Counted from the stretch's first letter, positions 45,322 through 54,737 are shown. The stretch is 64,000 nucleotides of DNA from [Eubacterium] cellulosolvens LD2006 (GCF_000621585.1 NZ_JHXY01000005.1:186001-250000); one strand, 5' to 3'. Program-made: numbers and translations. The notes: a model not told the origin generated them from the letters alone.

Positions 45322-47709
45322 TTAGCGATTCACCACTCCGAAAAGCGTTGCCTCTCCGTCGAGGTTCAGCTGACTGTAGCGGATTCTCCTGTGATTTACC
45401 GGTGTCTTTGTCGGCGTCGGTTTTGCTGTTGCCGTAGGCTTCGGTGTTGCTGTCGGCTGCGGCGTCGATGTTGCCGTCGGCGTCGGTGTGGCCGTTGGCT
45501 TCGGTGTTGCTGTCGGCTGCGCCGATGTCTTGGAGAGCGTGGACAAAAGGAATACTACCGGTGAGTTCCAGTATGTGGTTACCTCGTTCGTGGAGTAGCT
45601 CTCCGAGTTGTCGATCCAGCATTTTGCCGCCGGCTCGCCCACAAGGTTTGTCTTTGCTGTTCCATCCTCAAGACGGAAGTCCGGTCCTCCGACCAGCATT
45701 CCCTTCATTGCCTGTTTCTGGCACATGGAAGGTCTGTGGTGCGGATGCTGCGGGGATACGGAACCGTATCCTGTTACGAAGCAGACGTTGTTCGCGTTGC
45801 GTCCGAACAGATAGTCCACATTTTTCTCAGCGGCCAGATAGTAATCCTCATCGCCGGTGAGTTTGTAAGCCATTCCCATGACAGCGGCGTTGTTTGCGCA
45901 GGTCATGTTGCTTCCCCACTCATAGGAGGAAAGAGCCTCTCCGTATCCGTGCATCTGGCTGTTTCCGAGAGCCTCGTCCGCATCGGAAATGAAAGCGTTG
46001 TATGCTTTTTTGTAGATCGAAGAGCTCTTATCGATCCTGCTGTCTGTGAGAATCGCGAGCTGTCCGTAGGTACCGCACTGTCTCCAGTCCATGCCTCCTG
46101 CAGATCTGTGGGATTCCAGATAGTTCTTGTAGTTGTCTTTTCCGGTCTCTCTGTAGAGCTGCGCAGCTGCCCAGTATCTCTCCTCCTCATCCGAGGTATC
46201 GCCGTAATCACCGGTGGAGATGTCGGAAGGATTCGAGAAAATGAAGGACGGATTGTTCTCAAGGAAGCTCCATGCCTTTTCTGCGCTGGCCAGACACTCT
46301 TTTGCGAATGCCGGATAGTCGGATTTCAGATACTCATAGCCCATCGCCATGGCGCCCGCAAAGTCCGCGGTAGCTGTGGTTGAGATCGGGGTCACGATGA
46401 GCTGTCCGTTCTCCTCCGTGGGCATTACATAACCCGGGAAGTCTTTGCAGGATACTTTGTGGTGTACACCACCGCTGTTTTTGTCCTGCATCTTCTCCAT
46501 CCAGGTCATTCCCCATTTTACCTCGTCGAGAATATCCGGCACGCCGTTTCCGCTCTCCGGAATATTGGTGTCGTCGCCGAAACTCTCCGGACTGTTGCTG
46601 TATGCGGTAAGCAGATCCGCGATGGTCTTGCAGACCGGAACAACGTAGCGGCCGTAATCTCCGGCATCGTGCCATCCTCCGGACACATCGATGGTCTCAT
46701 TTGTGTGGTAGAGCTGAGCTCTTCCCGTATGACAGGCGGAATGGTTGAAGTTGTTCGCACCCTTGATCTCGGTACCGCATCTCTGCAGATACATCATTCT
46801 CACGAGATCCTTATTTACATCACTGTACACATCGTTGCCGATTGTGAATGTGTAGGAAGTTCCGAGCGAATCGCAGGTGATGTAGTATTTTCCGGGTTTT
46901 GTCACCTTGGAAAAATCACCATACCAGTCTGTCTCGTCGGCATCGGAGTTCTGTCTTCTGTCCTTGAGTTTTCCCTCGTAAACCGTCTGATTCGTCTCCG
47001 CGTTTACTACTTTGAATTCTGACTGTCCGCTCACATTGCGGAAGACAGCAACCTTGTCCGCGTTCGTGCGGTATCCGATCTGGTTGACGACAATATTATC
47101 ACATCCCTGTGGTTTGTCCTCGCCCGGATTGTGAACGATCTCCGACGGATTGACACGGCTGGAGTCGATCAACTCCAGTTTTACATTGTCCAGTGTGATA
47201 TTGTGTACGCCCGGATTTTCCGCGCACTTTCCGAGATTAAACTGGAAACGCGCCGCTGTATCCGTAGCAGCGGACATTGTAAAGTTGTAGTCCACCTTCT
47301 GTGTCTGGTTACTGAGACTCAAAGATTTATATGTATACGCCTGGTAGGTTCCTCCATTCTCCTGAATGCAGAAATCCGCGGAGCGGTTTACATCGGAAGA
47401 AATCTCGAAGGAGACATGATATACTCCATTCTTGTACATCGGTACTCCGTCGAAATAAAGCTGTACGGACCAGTTTTCACCACCGGTCTTGTCAACGCGA
47501 AGCTGAAGTTTCTGATTCACGCAGGAAATATCCGCGGACGCGTCACTGTCCTGCCAGAATCCCCAGTCCCTCGTATTCTTGTCAAATGTTCCGTTTGTAA
47601 TGATGTTGTCGGCAGCAAAAACCTGCACGGAACCGGCTCCCGGAACCGCAAATGTTCCCGCCGCTAATACTGCAGCCATACATGCAGCTGCTATCTTTCT
47701 GTACTTCAT
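45322..47709 (-). CDS. Secreted GH9 cellulase with N-terminal CBM4/9-like domain and Pro-Thr linker
   Basis: 795 residues. Signal peptide 1-33 (ends VQVFAAD). Residues 35-180 are a CBM4/9-like jelly roll (ITNGTFDKNTRDWGFW ... HNITLDNVKLELI). An Ig-like cellulase N-domain follows (IVVNQIGYRTNADKVAVF). GH9 catalytic barrel about 300-725: VSGGWHDAGDYGRY (catalytic Asp pair), HHRPS and SYSTNEVTTYWNSPVVF (acid Glu). A TPTATPKP-type linker follows, then only 25 residues. These (YSQLNLDGEATLFGVVNR) resemble half of a dockerin repeat with lost calcium ligands. It should cleave cellulose or mixed glucans outside the cell. A 500-base leader region lies upstream. Confidence 0.92.
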   Translation of the reverse strand: MKYRKIAAACMAAVLAAGTFAVPGAGSVQVFAADNIITNGTFDKNTRDWGFWQDSDASADISCVNQKLQLRVDKTGGENWSVQLYFDGVPMYKNGVYHVSFEISSDVNRSADFCIQENGGTYQAYTYKSLSLSNQTQKVDYNFTMSAATDTAARFQFNLGKCAENPGVHNITLDNVKLELIDSSRVNPSEIVHNPGEDKPQGCDNIVVNQIGYRTNADKVAVFRNVSGQSEFKVVNAETNQTVYEGKLKDRRQNSDADETDWYGDFSKVTKPGKYYITCDSLGTSYTFTIGNDVYSDVNKDLVRMMYLQRCGTEIKGANNFNHSACHTGRAQLYHTNETIDVSGGWHDAGDYGRYVVPVCKTIADLLTAYSNSPESFGDDTNIPESGNGVPDILDEVKWGMTWMEKMQDKNSGGVHHKVSCKDFPGYVMPTEENGQLIVTPISTTATADFAGAMAMGYEYLKSDYPAFAKECLASAEKAWSFLENNPSFIFSNPSDISTGDYGDTSDEEERYWAAAQLYRETGKDNYKNYLESHRSAGGMDWRQCGTYGQLAILTDSRIDKSSSIYKKAYNAFISDADEALGNSQMHGYGEALSSYEWGSNMTCANNAAVMGMAYKLTGDEDYYLAAEKNVDYLFGRNANNVCFVTGYGSVSPQHPHHRPSMCQKQAMKGMLVGGPDFRLEDGTAKTNLVGEPAAKCWIDNSESYSTNEVTTYWNSPVVFLLSTLSKTSAQPTATPKPTATPTPTATSTPQPTATPKPTATAKPTPTKTPVNHRRIRYSQLNLDGEATLFGVVNR

Positions 47710-48057
47710 AGAAACCCCCTCAGAAAGTTTTTCATTCCGCCCGCCAAGCAGTCAGAACTCTCACTAAATTTCAGTATAATTTTACCTATTAAGGAGTTTT
47801 TTCTCAATACGCGCAACTGCACAAATAAATGTCACTGAGTTGTCAGTTAATCCCACCGCATATTTCGCAAATTTCATGCCATTTTCGTAAGATTCGTATC
47901 ATTTGAGCAGTCTGCAAATACATCACATGACACAAAACAAAATGTTCTGTCACCGGTCCGCGAACCGATCTGTCATCCTGATGTTGTGCGGGCGCAGACA
48001 CTGCACTCATGAATCTGACACACAGACACTTCACAGAATTCTTTTTGCTACAGATCA
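47710..48057 (-). other. Upstream region of the GH9 cellulase gene, no gene seen
   Basis: About 350 bases without a convincing reading frame. On the minus strand TATACT occurs at 47773-47778, without a good -35 at normal spacing. GGGGG(TTTC) near 47715 is the likely ribosome site of the cellulase. Confidence 0.4.
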
Positions 48058-48222
48058 TTCCTCCGGAACTTCTATGACGAAAAACGCTCCGCCCACATGC
48101 GCAGCTCGCAGATGGGTAGATCGCTAAAGCGATTCTGTTCGCGCGCCTTTCGTCCGCGACACTCACCGGGAGGAGTGAGGAGGTGGGGGAGTCTGCCGTC
48201 TGAAAGTCCGCTTGCGGACGTT
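48058..48222 (-). repeat. Dispersed intergenic repeat, copy C (inverted)
   Basis: Minus-strand copy of the element at 5405 and 32588: palindrome GTCCGCTTGCGGAC (48206-48219), then CCCCCACCTCCTCACTCCTCCCGGTGAG, GGACGAAAGGCGCGCG, AGAATCGC-GCGAT and ATCTGCGAGC, read in parts. The terminal hairpin is decayed (ATTCCTCCGGAACTTCTATGAC). It starts directly after the pyrC stop codon. Confidence 0.75.
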
Positions 48223-48223
48223 G

Positions 48224-49510
48224 TTATCCGCAAATCCCGGCCTCTTCCGTGTATACGGTGATTCCGGAGCATATTGTGCGCACAACTTTTCCGGTCAGCT
48301 TCCATCCGATGAACGGCGAATTCGGCGATTTGGAATAGAAGCAATCCTCTGTCACCCGCCACTCCTTATCCGGGTCAATCAGGATCAGATCGGCACAACC
48401 GCCGACTTCGATCCTTCCGCAGGGCAGTTTGTAGAAATCCGCAGGATTTACCGTCATTTTGCCCAAAAGCTCCATCATGGTCATTTCGCCGGTCTTTACG
48501 AGGGAAGTGATGCCCAGGGCAAGCGACGTCTCCAGGCCGATCATGCCGCTCGGCGCGCCTCCGTTAAAGCCCTTTGCCTTCTCTTCCATGGTGTGCGGCG
48601 CGTGATCCGTGACGATCATATCGATGGTTCCGTCCTTCAGACCTTCGATCAGTTTTCTCCTGTCCGCCTCCGTCCGGATCGGCGGATTGACTTTGGCCAG
48701 CGTTCCGCATGTCAGAACCGCGTCTTCCGTGAGGGAAAAATGCTGGGGCGTCACCTCGGCAAATACCTGAATCCCGAGGGATTTCATAAACCGGATGATG
48801 TCCACACTTCTTCCGCTGCTGACATGCTGAATATCCAGCCGGACGCCGGACTCCTCCGCAAGAAGACAGTCACGAGCCACAAGCGCCTCCTCCGCGATCG
48901 CCGGCGCTCCGGATACTCCCAGTTTTGCAGAGACCGGTCCCCGGTTCACGCCTGCCGAGCCCATCAGCTCTGGATCCTCCTCGTGAAGACTGATAGGAAG
49001 ATCCAGCGCCGCCGCTCTCTCAAATGCCTGAAGCAGAAGCTTCTGGTCACGGATCGGGATGCCGTCATCCGTAAAGCCCACAGCTCCCGCTTCCGCCAGC
49101 GCCTCCATATCCGTAACTTCCGTTCCTTTCAGTCCAACCGTCACGGTCGCCGTATTCAGCACATGTACCGGAAGATCTTTTTCCCTCTCCAGCAGATCCC
49201 TCAATGTCTCCGTGTTGTCGACAGCCGGCTTCGTATTTGCCATGCAGATCACCGTGGTGACTCCGCCGGACGCTGCCGCTGCCGCTCCCGTATAAATATC
49301 CTCTTTCCAGGTAAAGCCCGGATCGCGGAAATGAACATGCGCGTCGACAAGTCCCGGCGCGACGATGAATCCTCCGGCGTCAATGATTTCCTCTCCCTCT
49401 TTTGGGGAAAGTTCTCCGATTTCCGCCACCACTCCGTCTTTAACCCGAATATCCGCGATCTCATCCCTGCCGTCAGCCGGATTCATCACGCGTCCGTTTC
49501 TGATTATCAT
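48224..49510 (-). CDS. pyrC: Dihydroorotase
   Basis: 428 residues, class I bacterial dihydroorotase. Metal-binding DAHVHFRDPGFTWKED near residue 60, HEEDP, IQHVSSGRSVD (His), and VTDHAPHTMEEK with the catalytic Asp; GFNGGAPSGMIGLETSLAL is the substrate loop. It closes carbamoyl aspartate to dihydroorotate in pyrimidine synthesis. CAGGAGG precedes the ATG. It stands apart from other pyr genes. Confidence 0.96.
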   Translation of the reverse strand: MIIRNGRVMNPADGRDEIADIRVKDGVVAEIGELSPKEGEEIIDAGGFIVAPGLVDAHVHFRDPGFTWKEDIYTGAAAAASGGVTTVICMANTKPAVDNTETLRDLLEREKDLPVHVLNTATVTVGLKGTEVTDMEALAEAGAVGFTDDGIPIRDQKLLLQAFERAAALDLPISLHEEDPELMGSAGVNRGPVSAKLGVSGAPAIAEEALVARDCLLAEESGVRLDIQHVSSGRSVDIIRFMKSLGIQVFAEVTPQHFSLTEDAVLTCGTLAKVNPPIRTEADRRKLIEGLKDGTIDMIVTDHAPHTMEEKAKGFNGGAPSGMIGLETSLALGITSLVKTGEMTMMELLGKMTVNPADFYKLPCGRIEVGGCADLILIDPDKEWRVTEDCFYSKSPNSPFIGWKLTGKVVRTICSGITVYTEEAGICG

Positions 49511-49609
49511 TTCTTACCTCCTGTTCCCTGAAAGGAATCCCTTCGCTGTTTTTTGAAAAATCGTTTCAAGTAAACGTAATTATGCATTCCAAGATTGTTG
49601 TCATACGCA

Positions 49610-49643
49610 AATATCCCGCAGAGCATCGTCTCTGCGGGATATT
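49610..49643 (-). terminator. Intrinsic terminator after feoAB
   Basis: AATATCCCGCAGAG / CTCTGCGGGATATT, a perfect 14-bp stem with a 6-base loop, followed on the minus strand by a short T stretch (ATTTGCG). It lies about 70 bases after the feoB stop, before the pyrC promoter region. Confidence 0.75.
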
Positions 49644-49710
49644 ATATCAGATCTGCGCCTCTTTATAGTCATCTACTTTCCACATCGCCGAAAGTCTGCA
49701 TGAACAAGCA

Positions 49711-52044
49711 TCACAAAAACAAAATCAACCGCACCAGCCAGGCGACAATCCATGCGACTGCACACTGCCAGAGCACAACACTGACCGCCCACTTGCTCCC
49801 CAGCTCACGCCGAATCGAGGCAACCGCTGCCACACAGGGCGTGTAGAGAAGAGAAAACACCATGAGTGTCGCCGCTGTCCCGCTGTCGATCGCCGTCGCG
49901 ATTCCGCTGCCGAAGAGAATCTCCATCGTCGACACCACGCTCTCCTTTGCCATAAAACCGCTGATCAGCGAGGTCACAATTCTCCAGTCCCCCATGCCAA
50001 GCGGGTCAAAAACAGGAGCGATGATTCCGGAGATCGTCGCCATGATGCTCTGCGAAGAGTCCGTCACCAGATTCAGATGGAAATTGAAACTCTGCAGGAA
50101 CCACACCGCGATGGTCGCGATAAGAATGACGGAGAAAGCCTTCGTAATAAAGTCCTTTGCCTTCTCCCACAGAAGCTGCGCGACATTTCTGACGCCCGGC
50201 ATCCGGTAATTCGGAAGCTCCATCACAAAAGGAACCGCCTCGCCGCGGAACAGCGTTCCCTTGTAGAGAAAGGCCACGAGCACGGCAACCATCACTCCGA
50301 GGAGATAAAGCCCGGTCATGATCAGGCCGCCTTTTCCCGGGAAGAACGCACTGACAAAAAACGCGTAGATCGGCAGCTTCGCCGTACAACTCATGAACGG
50401 AGTCAGAAGAATCGTCATCCGCCGGTCGCGGCGGCTCGGAAGTGTCCTCGTGGCCATGACAGCCGGAACCGTACATCCGAAGCCGATAAGCATCGGCACG
50501 ATACTTCTTCCCGACAGTCCGATTTTCCTTAAGATCTTGTCCATGAAGAACGCCACGCGGGCGATATAGCCGCTGTCCTCCATCAGGGACAGGAAGAAAA
50601 ACAAGGTCACAACGATCGGGAGGAAGCTGAGCACACTTCCGACGCCGCCGAAAATTCCGTCGATGACAAGGCCGTGAATCGCGTCGTTGACATGAACCGC
50701 AGTCATCCACCCGTCGACGATGTCCGTGAGGTAACCGATGCCGGCCTCGAGAAGTCCCTGAAAAAACGCGCCGATCACGTTAAACGTGAGCCAGAAGACA
50801 AGCGCCATAATTCCGATGAAACAGGGAATCGCCGTCCATTTTCCCGTGAGGACGCGGTCAATCCGCTCGGATCTCTGCCGTTCACGGCTCTCCTTCGGCT
50901 TGACAACCGTTTTTTCACAGACGCGCTCGATAAAATCGAACCGCATATCCGCAATCGCGGCGCTCCGGTCCATACCGCCCTCTTTTTCCATCTGCAGAAC
51001 GATATGTTCGATCATGTCGGCTTCGTTCGGATCGAGATCCAGCTGCTTCGTGATCAGAGGATCTCCCTCGATCACTTTTGTCGCCGAGAACCGGAGCGGC
51101 AGAGAGGCCCGCTCGGCGTGATCTTCAATGACTGCTTCCACTGCGTGAATCGCACGGTGAATCGCTCCGCCGTGATCATCCCTGCTGCAGAAATCCTGTC
51201 TGGCCGGGCGCTCCCGGTACTGCGCGATGTGAATCGCATGGGCGACAAGCTCCGCAATACCTTCGTTCTTCGCCGCGGAAATCGGCACGACCGGAACCCC
51301 CAGCATAGCCTCCATCCCGTTGATATCGATGGCTCCGTTGTTGCCGGTCACCTCATCCATCATATTGAGAGCGACCACCATCGGAATATTCATCTCCAGA
51401 AGCTGCATCGTCAAATACAGATTTCGCTCGATATTTGTCGCGTCCACGATGTTGATGATCGCTGTCGGTTTCTCATTCAGCACAAAATTCCTGGAGACGA
51501 TCTCCTCACTGCTGTAGGGCGACATCGAATAAATCCCCGGCAGATCCGTGACCAGCGTATTCGCTTTTCCCCTGATCGCGCCGTCCTTTCGGTCGACAGT
51601 GACGCCGGGAAAATTACCGACGTGCTGATTCGCGCCGGTCAGCTGATTGAAGAGGGTCGTCTTTCCGCAGTTCTGATTTCCCATCAGCGCATAGGAAAGC
51701 AGCGATCCGGCCGGGAGCGGCTCTCCGTCACCCTTGGCGTGATATCGTCCGTCCTCTCCGAGTCCGGGATGGTCTTTTATATCAATCTTCTCAATTCTCG
51801 TGTGAGGATTTTTTCTCTTTTCAATAACCTCAACCTCGATGCGATCGGCGTCATCGAGACGAAGCGTCAGCTCATAACCGTGAATCTGCAGTTCCATCGG
51901 ATCTCCCAACGGCGCAAATTTGACAACCGTCACTTCCGCTCCCGGTATAACTCCCATATCGAGGAAATGCTGGCGCAGCGCACCGTCCCCCCCGACCGTC
52001 TTGATCACGGCGCTCTCGCCGATTTTCAGATTTTTTAATGTCAT
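49711..52044 (-). CDS. feoB: Ferrous iron transporter, FeoA-FeoB fusion
   Basis: 777 residues. Residues 1-78 are a FeoA SH3-like domain (LKIGESAVIKTVGGDGALRQHFLDMGVIPGAEVTVV). A linker follows, then the FeoB G-domain (GNQNCGKTTLFNQLTG at G1, NFPGVTVDRK at G2, DLPGIY at G3, NMMDE at G4), the helical GDI region and the membrane core with two Gate motifs (IVPMLIGFGCTVPAVMATRTL, PFMSCTAKLPIYAFF). It imports Fe2+. No Fur box was located. GGAGGGAATGCAGG precedes the ATG. Confidence 0.96.
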   Translation of the reverse strand: MTLKNLKIGESAVIKTVGGDGALRQHFLDMGVIPGAEVTVVKFAPLGDPMELQIHGYELTLRLDDADRIEVEVIEKRKNPHTRIEKIDIKDHPGLGEDGRYHAKGDGEPLPAGSLLSYALMGNQNCGKTTLFNQLTGANQHVGNFPGVTVDRKDGAIRGKANTLVTDLPGIYSMSPYSSEEIVSRNFVLNEKPTAIINIVDATNIERNLYLTMQLLEMNIPMVVALNMMDEVTGNNGAIDINGMEAMLGVPVVPISAAKNEGIAELVAHAIHIAQYRERPARQDFCSRDDHGGAIHRAIHAVEAVIEDHAERASLPLRFSATKVIEGDPLITKQLDLDPNEADMIEHIVLQMEKEGGMDRSAAIADMRFDFIERVCEKTVVKPKESRERQRSERIDRVLTGKWTAIPCFIGIMALVFWLTFNVIGAFFQGLLEAGIGYLTDIVDGWMTAVHVNDAIHGLVIDGIFGGVGSVLSFLPIVVTLFFFLSLMEDSGYIARVAFFMDKILRKIGLSGRSIVPMLIGFGCTVPAVMATRTLPSRRDRRMTILLTPFMSCTAKLPIYAFFVSAFFPGKGGLIMTGLYLLGVMVAVLVAFLYKGTLFRGEAVPFVMELPNYRMPGVRNVAQLLWEKAKDFITKAFSVILIATIAVWFLQSFNFHLNLVTDSSQSIMATISGIIAPVFDPLGMGDWRIVTSLISGFMAKESVVSTMEILFGSGIATAIDSGTAATLMVFSLLYTPCVAAVASIRRELGSKWAVSVVLWQCAVAWIVAWLVRLILFL

Positions 52045-52087
52045 CCTGCATTCCCTCCGTGGATGATTCTAAGTTCCTTAATAAACG

Positions 52088-52117
52088 AAAGCAGAGACCA
52101 CCAGGAGCCTCTGCTTT
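52088..52117 (-). terminator. Intrinsic terminator after folT
   Basis: AAAGCAGAG/CTCTGCTTT forms a 9-bp stem with a 12-base loop, followed by TCGTTTATT on the minus strand, between folT and feoAB. Confidence 0.7.
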
Positions 52118-52144
52118 TCATAGTTTTATTATACCGTCTTTGAT

Positions 52145-52741
52145 TTATTCCGCAACATTCTTCTCCACAGGCTGCGCCGGTCTGCCGGTTCGTCCTTTCT
52201 CGAAGACACGGAAAATTCCCGTCTGGCGGATCGCTGTGTAGAGAAGGAAGAAAATGATACTGTCGATCGGCCACATGATGACATTCTTGAGGATACGCGC
52301 CGGAAGAACCTTGAGGAAGCCGTTTCCGTAGAGCATATCGAGGAACCATGTGTTCAGAAGGACGTTCACGATCACAGCCACGATTCCCTTGGCAATCAGA
52401 ACTCTCCAGATCGTGATTTTCTTCTTATAGTAGAAGCAGCCGTAGATGAATGCCGCCAGCATCGCATTAAAGGTGAAACCGAAGAAGAAAGGTCCGTCCG
52501 GACGGATGAAGTATTTCACAACGTCCAGAATGCCGGCAAAGAGTGTGCCGGTCACCGGTCCGAACAGAGCGTCGCAGATCTGGTTCGGAAGGGCAGAAAA
52601 ACCGATCTTGATATAAGGTCCGATGTTGATGGATGTCACACGCTCCAGCAGAATCGCAAGAGCGGCAAGCATCGCGCATGCAGTCAGAACAGAAAGCTTC
52701 TTCAGCTCACCTGCCGACTCCACAAAACGATTGTGTGTCAT
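52145..52741 (-). CDS. folT: Folate ECF transporter S component
   Basis: 198 residues with five or six membrane segments. LTACAMLAALAILLERVTSINIGPYIKIGFSALPNQICDALFGPVTGTLFAGILDVVKYF, read in parts, is the FolT pattern of ECF S components; AAFIYGCFYY and NVLLNTWFLDMLYG follow. It binds folate and works with the shared EcfAA'T module encoded elsewhere. The THF riboswitch directly upstream strongly supports the folate assignment. GGAGG precedes the ATG. Confidence 0.93.
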   Translation of the reverse strand: MTHNRFVESAGELKKLSVLTACAMLAALAILLERVTSINIGPYIKIGFSALPNQICDALFGPVTGTLFAGILDVVKYFIRPDGPFFFGFTFNAMLAAFIYGCFYYKKKITIWRVLIAKGIVAVIVNVLLNTWFLDMLYGNGFLKVLPARILKNVIMWPIDSIIFFLLYTAIRQTGIFRVFEKGRTGRPAQPVEKNVAE

Positions 52742-52806
52742 TTCAGATTACCTCCTTGTGGTAAAAGAACGATACTACATTCGGAGATAACCTGGTTTAT
52801 CTTCGC

Positions 52807-52910
52807 ATGCAGCGGGTGGAATCAGGCATCGCAAAGCTCTGGGCCTTTTCGTCCCTAACAGCTACTCGCAAGCTGCATGTGGGCACTTAACGCGCACGAT
52901 TCCGTTTGCA
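52807..52910 (-). promoter_or_regulatory. THF riboswitch upstream of folT
   Basis: On the minus strand the RNA starts TGCAAACGGAATC and ends GATTCCACCCGCTGCA, which pair as the closing helix (GGAATC/GATTCC plus flanks). Inside are GCGCGTTAAGTG, a conserved block of the THF class, and AGGGACGAAAAGG. Together with folT downstream this fits a tetrahydrofolate-sensing switch. Boundaries are approximate. Confidence 0.75.
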
Positions 52911-53080
52911 GTTGATTTCCTGTCGCCATTGCGGCTCAGGCAGATATAATTTATCACAATCCCCTTTATTTGCCAATACTTTTTCCGTTAATCGTGTTTT
53001 TTTCCGAATTTATACATCCATTCGTCCCACAGTTCATACTTATTCGCGTATTCCGTCCTCGTTCGACTGCAGGCTGAGAC

Positions 53081-53108
53081 TTCACATCCGGCAGAAACGT
53101 GCTATGAT
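53081..53108 (+). promoter_or_regulatory. Promoter of the PII-like / antiporter operon
   Basis: TTCACA (53081-53086), 16-base spacer, TATGAT (53103-53108), 28 bases before the ATG. A moderate SigA match. Confidence 0.5.
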
Positions 53109-53135
53109 AGTAGGAAAAACAGAAAGAGGCTGACC

Positions 53136-53483
53136 ATGCATTTACTTATTCTGATTCTCACCCATGAAAATGTAAAAAACCGGCTTGTCCGTGAATTTGC
53201 CGAACAGGGCATTCCGGGCTGCACCATTATCGAGAGCACAGGTATGGCAAACGTCATCAACAATGACGAGGACGCGCCCATGTTCGGGATCATCCGCCAT
53301 ATCATGAACGGCGAAGACGAGAAGGAACCGAACTTTACTCTGCTTCTCGCCATGCCGGACGAGACCATTCCGAAGGCAAAAGCCATCATCCATGACATCT
53401 GCGGAGACCTGAATGTACCCAACGCAGGTATCCTGCTTTCCCTGCCCATCGATGCAATGGAAGGAGTCGGTGGTCAGAAATGA
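53136..53483 (+). CDS. Small PII-like protein coupled to an antiporter
   Basis: 115 residues, soluble. LLILILTHENVKNRLVREFAEQGIPGCTIIESTGMANVI has the beta-alpha-beta start of GlnB/PII-superfamily proteins, where a GxTIIxxxG stretch leads into the T-loop; FTLLLAMPDETIPKAKAIIHDICG would be the second half. The typical PII nucleotide residues are not obvious. Such trimeric proteins bind nucleotides and control transporters. Its stop overlaps the antiporter start (ATGA), so the two are translated together and probably interact. PII-like assignment is by fold pattern only. Confidence 0.6.
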   Translation: MHLLILILTHENVKNRLVREFAEQGIPGCTIIESTGMANVINNDEDAPMFGIIRHIMNGEDEKEPNFTLLLAMPDETIPKAKAIIHDICGDLNVPNAGILLSLPIDAMEGVGGQK

Positions 53484-54652
53484 ATTCTTTGAATCCCCTG
53501 GTTTATCTTGCCATTTTTATCATAGCCGCTCTGGCCGCCGGAAAAATTGTGAAAGCCCTGAAGCTCCCCAATGTCACCGGCTACCTGGTCATCGGTATTC
53601 TCATCGGCCCCCACTGCCTGAATCTTCTTGGCGACAGCGTTGTGAAGGATTACAATGCACTGATCTCCGACATGGCTCTGGGACTCATTGCCTTCTCGAT
53701 CGGCGCGGAGTTCAGTTTCAGTTATCTGAGAAAAGTTGGAAAATCCCCGGCCATCATTGCTGTTTTCGAAGGCTTGACCGCCACCACTGTTGTGGATCTG
53801 ATTCTTCTGGCGCTGGGCTATAACTATGAGCTGGCCCTCTCTCTGGGAGCCATCGCTTCGGCCACCGCCGCAGCCTCCACGTTAATGATCACCAAGCAGT
53901 ACAAATCCAAAGGACCTGTGACAAACACCCTGCTGCCGGTCGTTGCAATGGACGACGCTGTCGCCCTCGTAGCCTTCGGTCTCTCCATGGCACTCATCAA
54001 GGTACTTGGTTCCGGAAGCATTTCCTTCCTGGCTGTCATGAAGCCGCTGTTCGAGATCCTGGCCGCCCTTTTCTTCGGCGCTGTTCTCGGCCTGCTGCTC
54101 ACACAGCTCGTGAAATTCTACACGGGACGCGGAAACCGGCTGGCTCTCACTCTGGCCTTCGTCTTCGGCTGCTGCGGCATCTGTGAACTCCTGGGCTGGT
54201 CATCCCTGCTCGCCTGCATGATGATGAGCTGTGTATTTACCAATACCTCCCGGTTCACAGACAAGATTTTCGAACCGCTGGATCGCATGACGCCGCCGAT
54301 CTACATGATGTTCTTCGTGCTGGCCGGCGCCTCTCTGGACATCACGATTATCCCGAAAATCGGACTCATCGGTGTCTGCTACGTTGTATTCCGCGTACTC
54401 GGTAAATTCTGCGGAGCCTACATAGGCGCCTCTCTTTCACACGCCCCTGCTGTCGTGAAGAAGTACCTGGGACTCACTCTGGTTCCTCAGGAAGGTGTGG
54501 CCATCGGTCTTGTGACTGCCGCCAAAGCATCCTATCCGAAATACGGAGCCACCCTGCAGACCGTCGTCCTGTGCGGAATCGTCATCTACGAACTTGTGGG
54601 ACCGTTGATCACCAAACTGGCTCTGAAGTCCGCCGGCGAGATCAAGAGCTGA
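53480..54652 (+). CDS. Cation:proton antiporter, CPA2 family
   Basis: 390 residues with about 12 membrane segments and no C-terminal TrkA-N domain. VTGYLVIGILIGPHCL, LGLIAFSIGAEFSFSYLRKVG, AIASATAAASTLMITKQY, VAMDDAVALVAFG (the ion-binding Asp pair) and MFFVLAGASLDI are the Na+/H+ or K+/H+ exchanger pattern (KefB/NapA type). The RCK/TrkA-N domain that normally gates this family is missing; the PII-like protein encoded upstream may be the replacement regulator. Confidence 0.92.
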   Translation: MNSLNPLVYLAIFIIAALAAGKIVKALKLPNVTGYLVIGILIGPHCLNLLGDSVVKDYNALISDMALGLIAFSIGAEFSFSYLRKVGKSPAIIAVFEGLTATTVVDLILLALGYNYELALSLGAIASATAAASTLMITKQYKSKGPVTNTLLPVVAMDDAVALVAFGLSMALIKVLGSGSISFLAVMKPLFEILAALFFGAVLGLLLTQLVKFYTGRGNRLALTLAFVFGCCGICELLGWSSLLACMMMSCVFTNTSRFTDKIFEPLDRMTPPIYMMFFVLAGASLDITIIPKIGLIGVCYVVFRVLGKFCGAYIGASLSHAPAVVKKYLGLTLVPQEGVAIGLVTAAKASYPKYGATLQTVVLCGIVIYELVGPLITKLALKSAGEIKS

Positions 54653-54690
54653 ATTACCCGGGAATGCGAAGCAATTTCCTATGGGACAAA

Positions 54691-54737
54691 AAAGAGGTGC
54701 ACCGCAACAGATCGTTGCGGCAGCACCTCTTTTTTTA
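54691..54737. terminator. Bidirectional terminator between antiporter and XRE genes
   Basis: AGAGGTGC/GCACCTCT plus an inner CGCAAC/GTTGCG stem, flanked by A-rich and T-rich runs, works for both converging genes. A half hairpin of the dispersed repeat family (GGGAATGCGAAGCAATTTCC..., 54660-54688) precedes it. Confidence 0.88.

Noticed and set aside
44940-45430. Several open frames inside and next to the TIR-bounded element, both strands
   Set aside because: They follow the hairpin repeats in multiple frames, have no ribosome sites and show low-complexity Arg/Ser-rich translations.
50674-52038. Plus-strand open frame of about 454 codons opposite feoAB
   Set aside because: Shadow; the minus frame is a full FeoA-FeoB.
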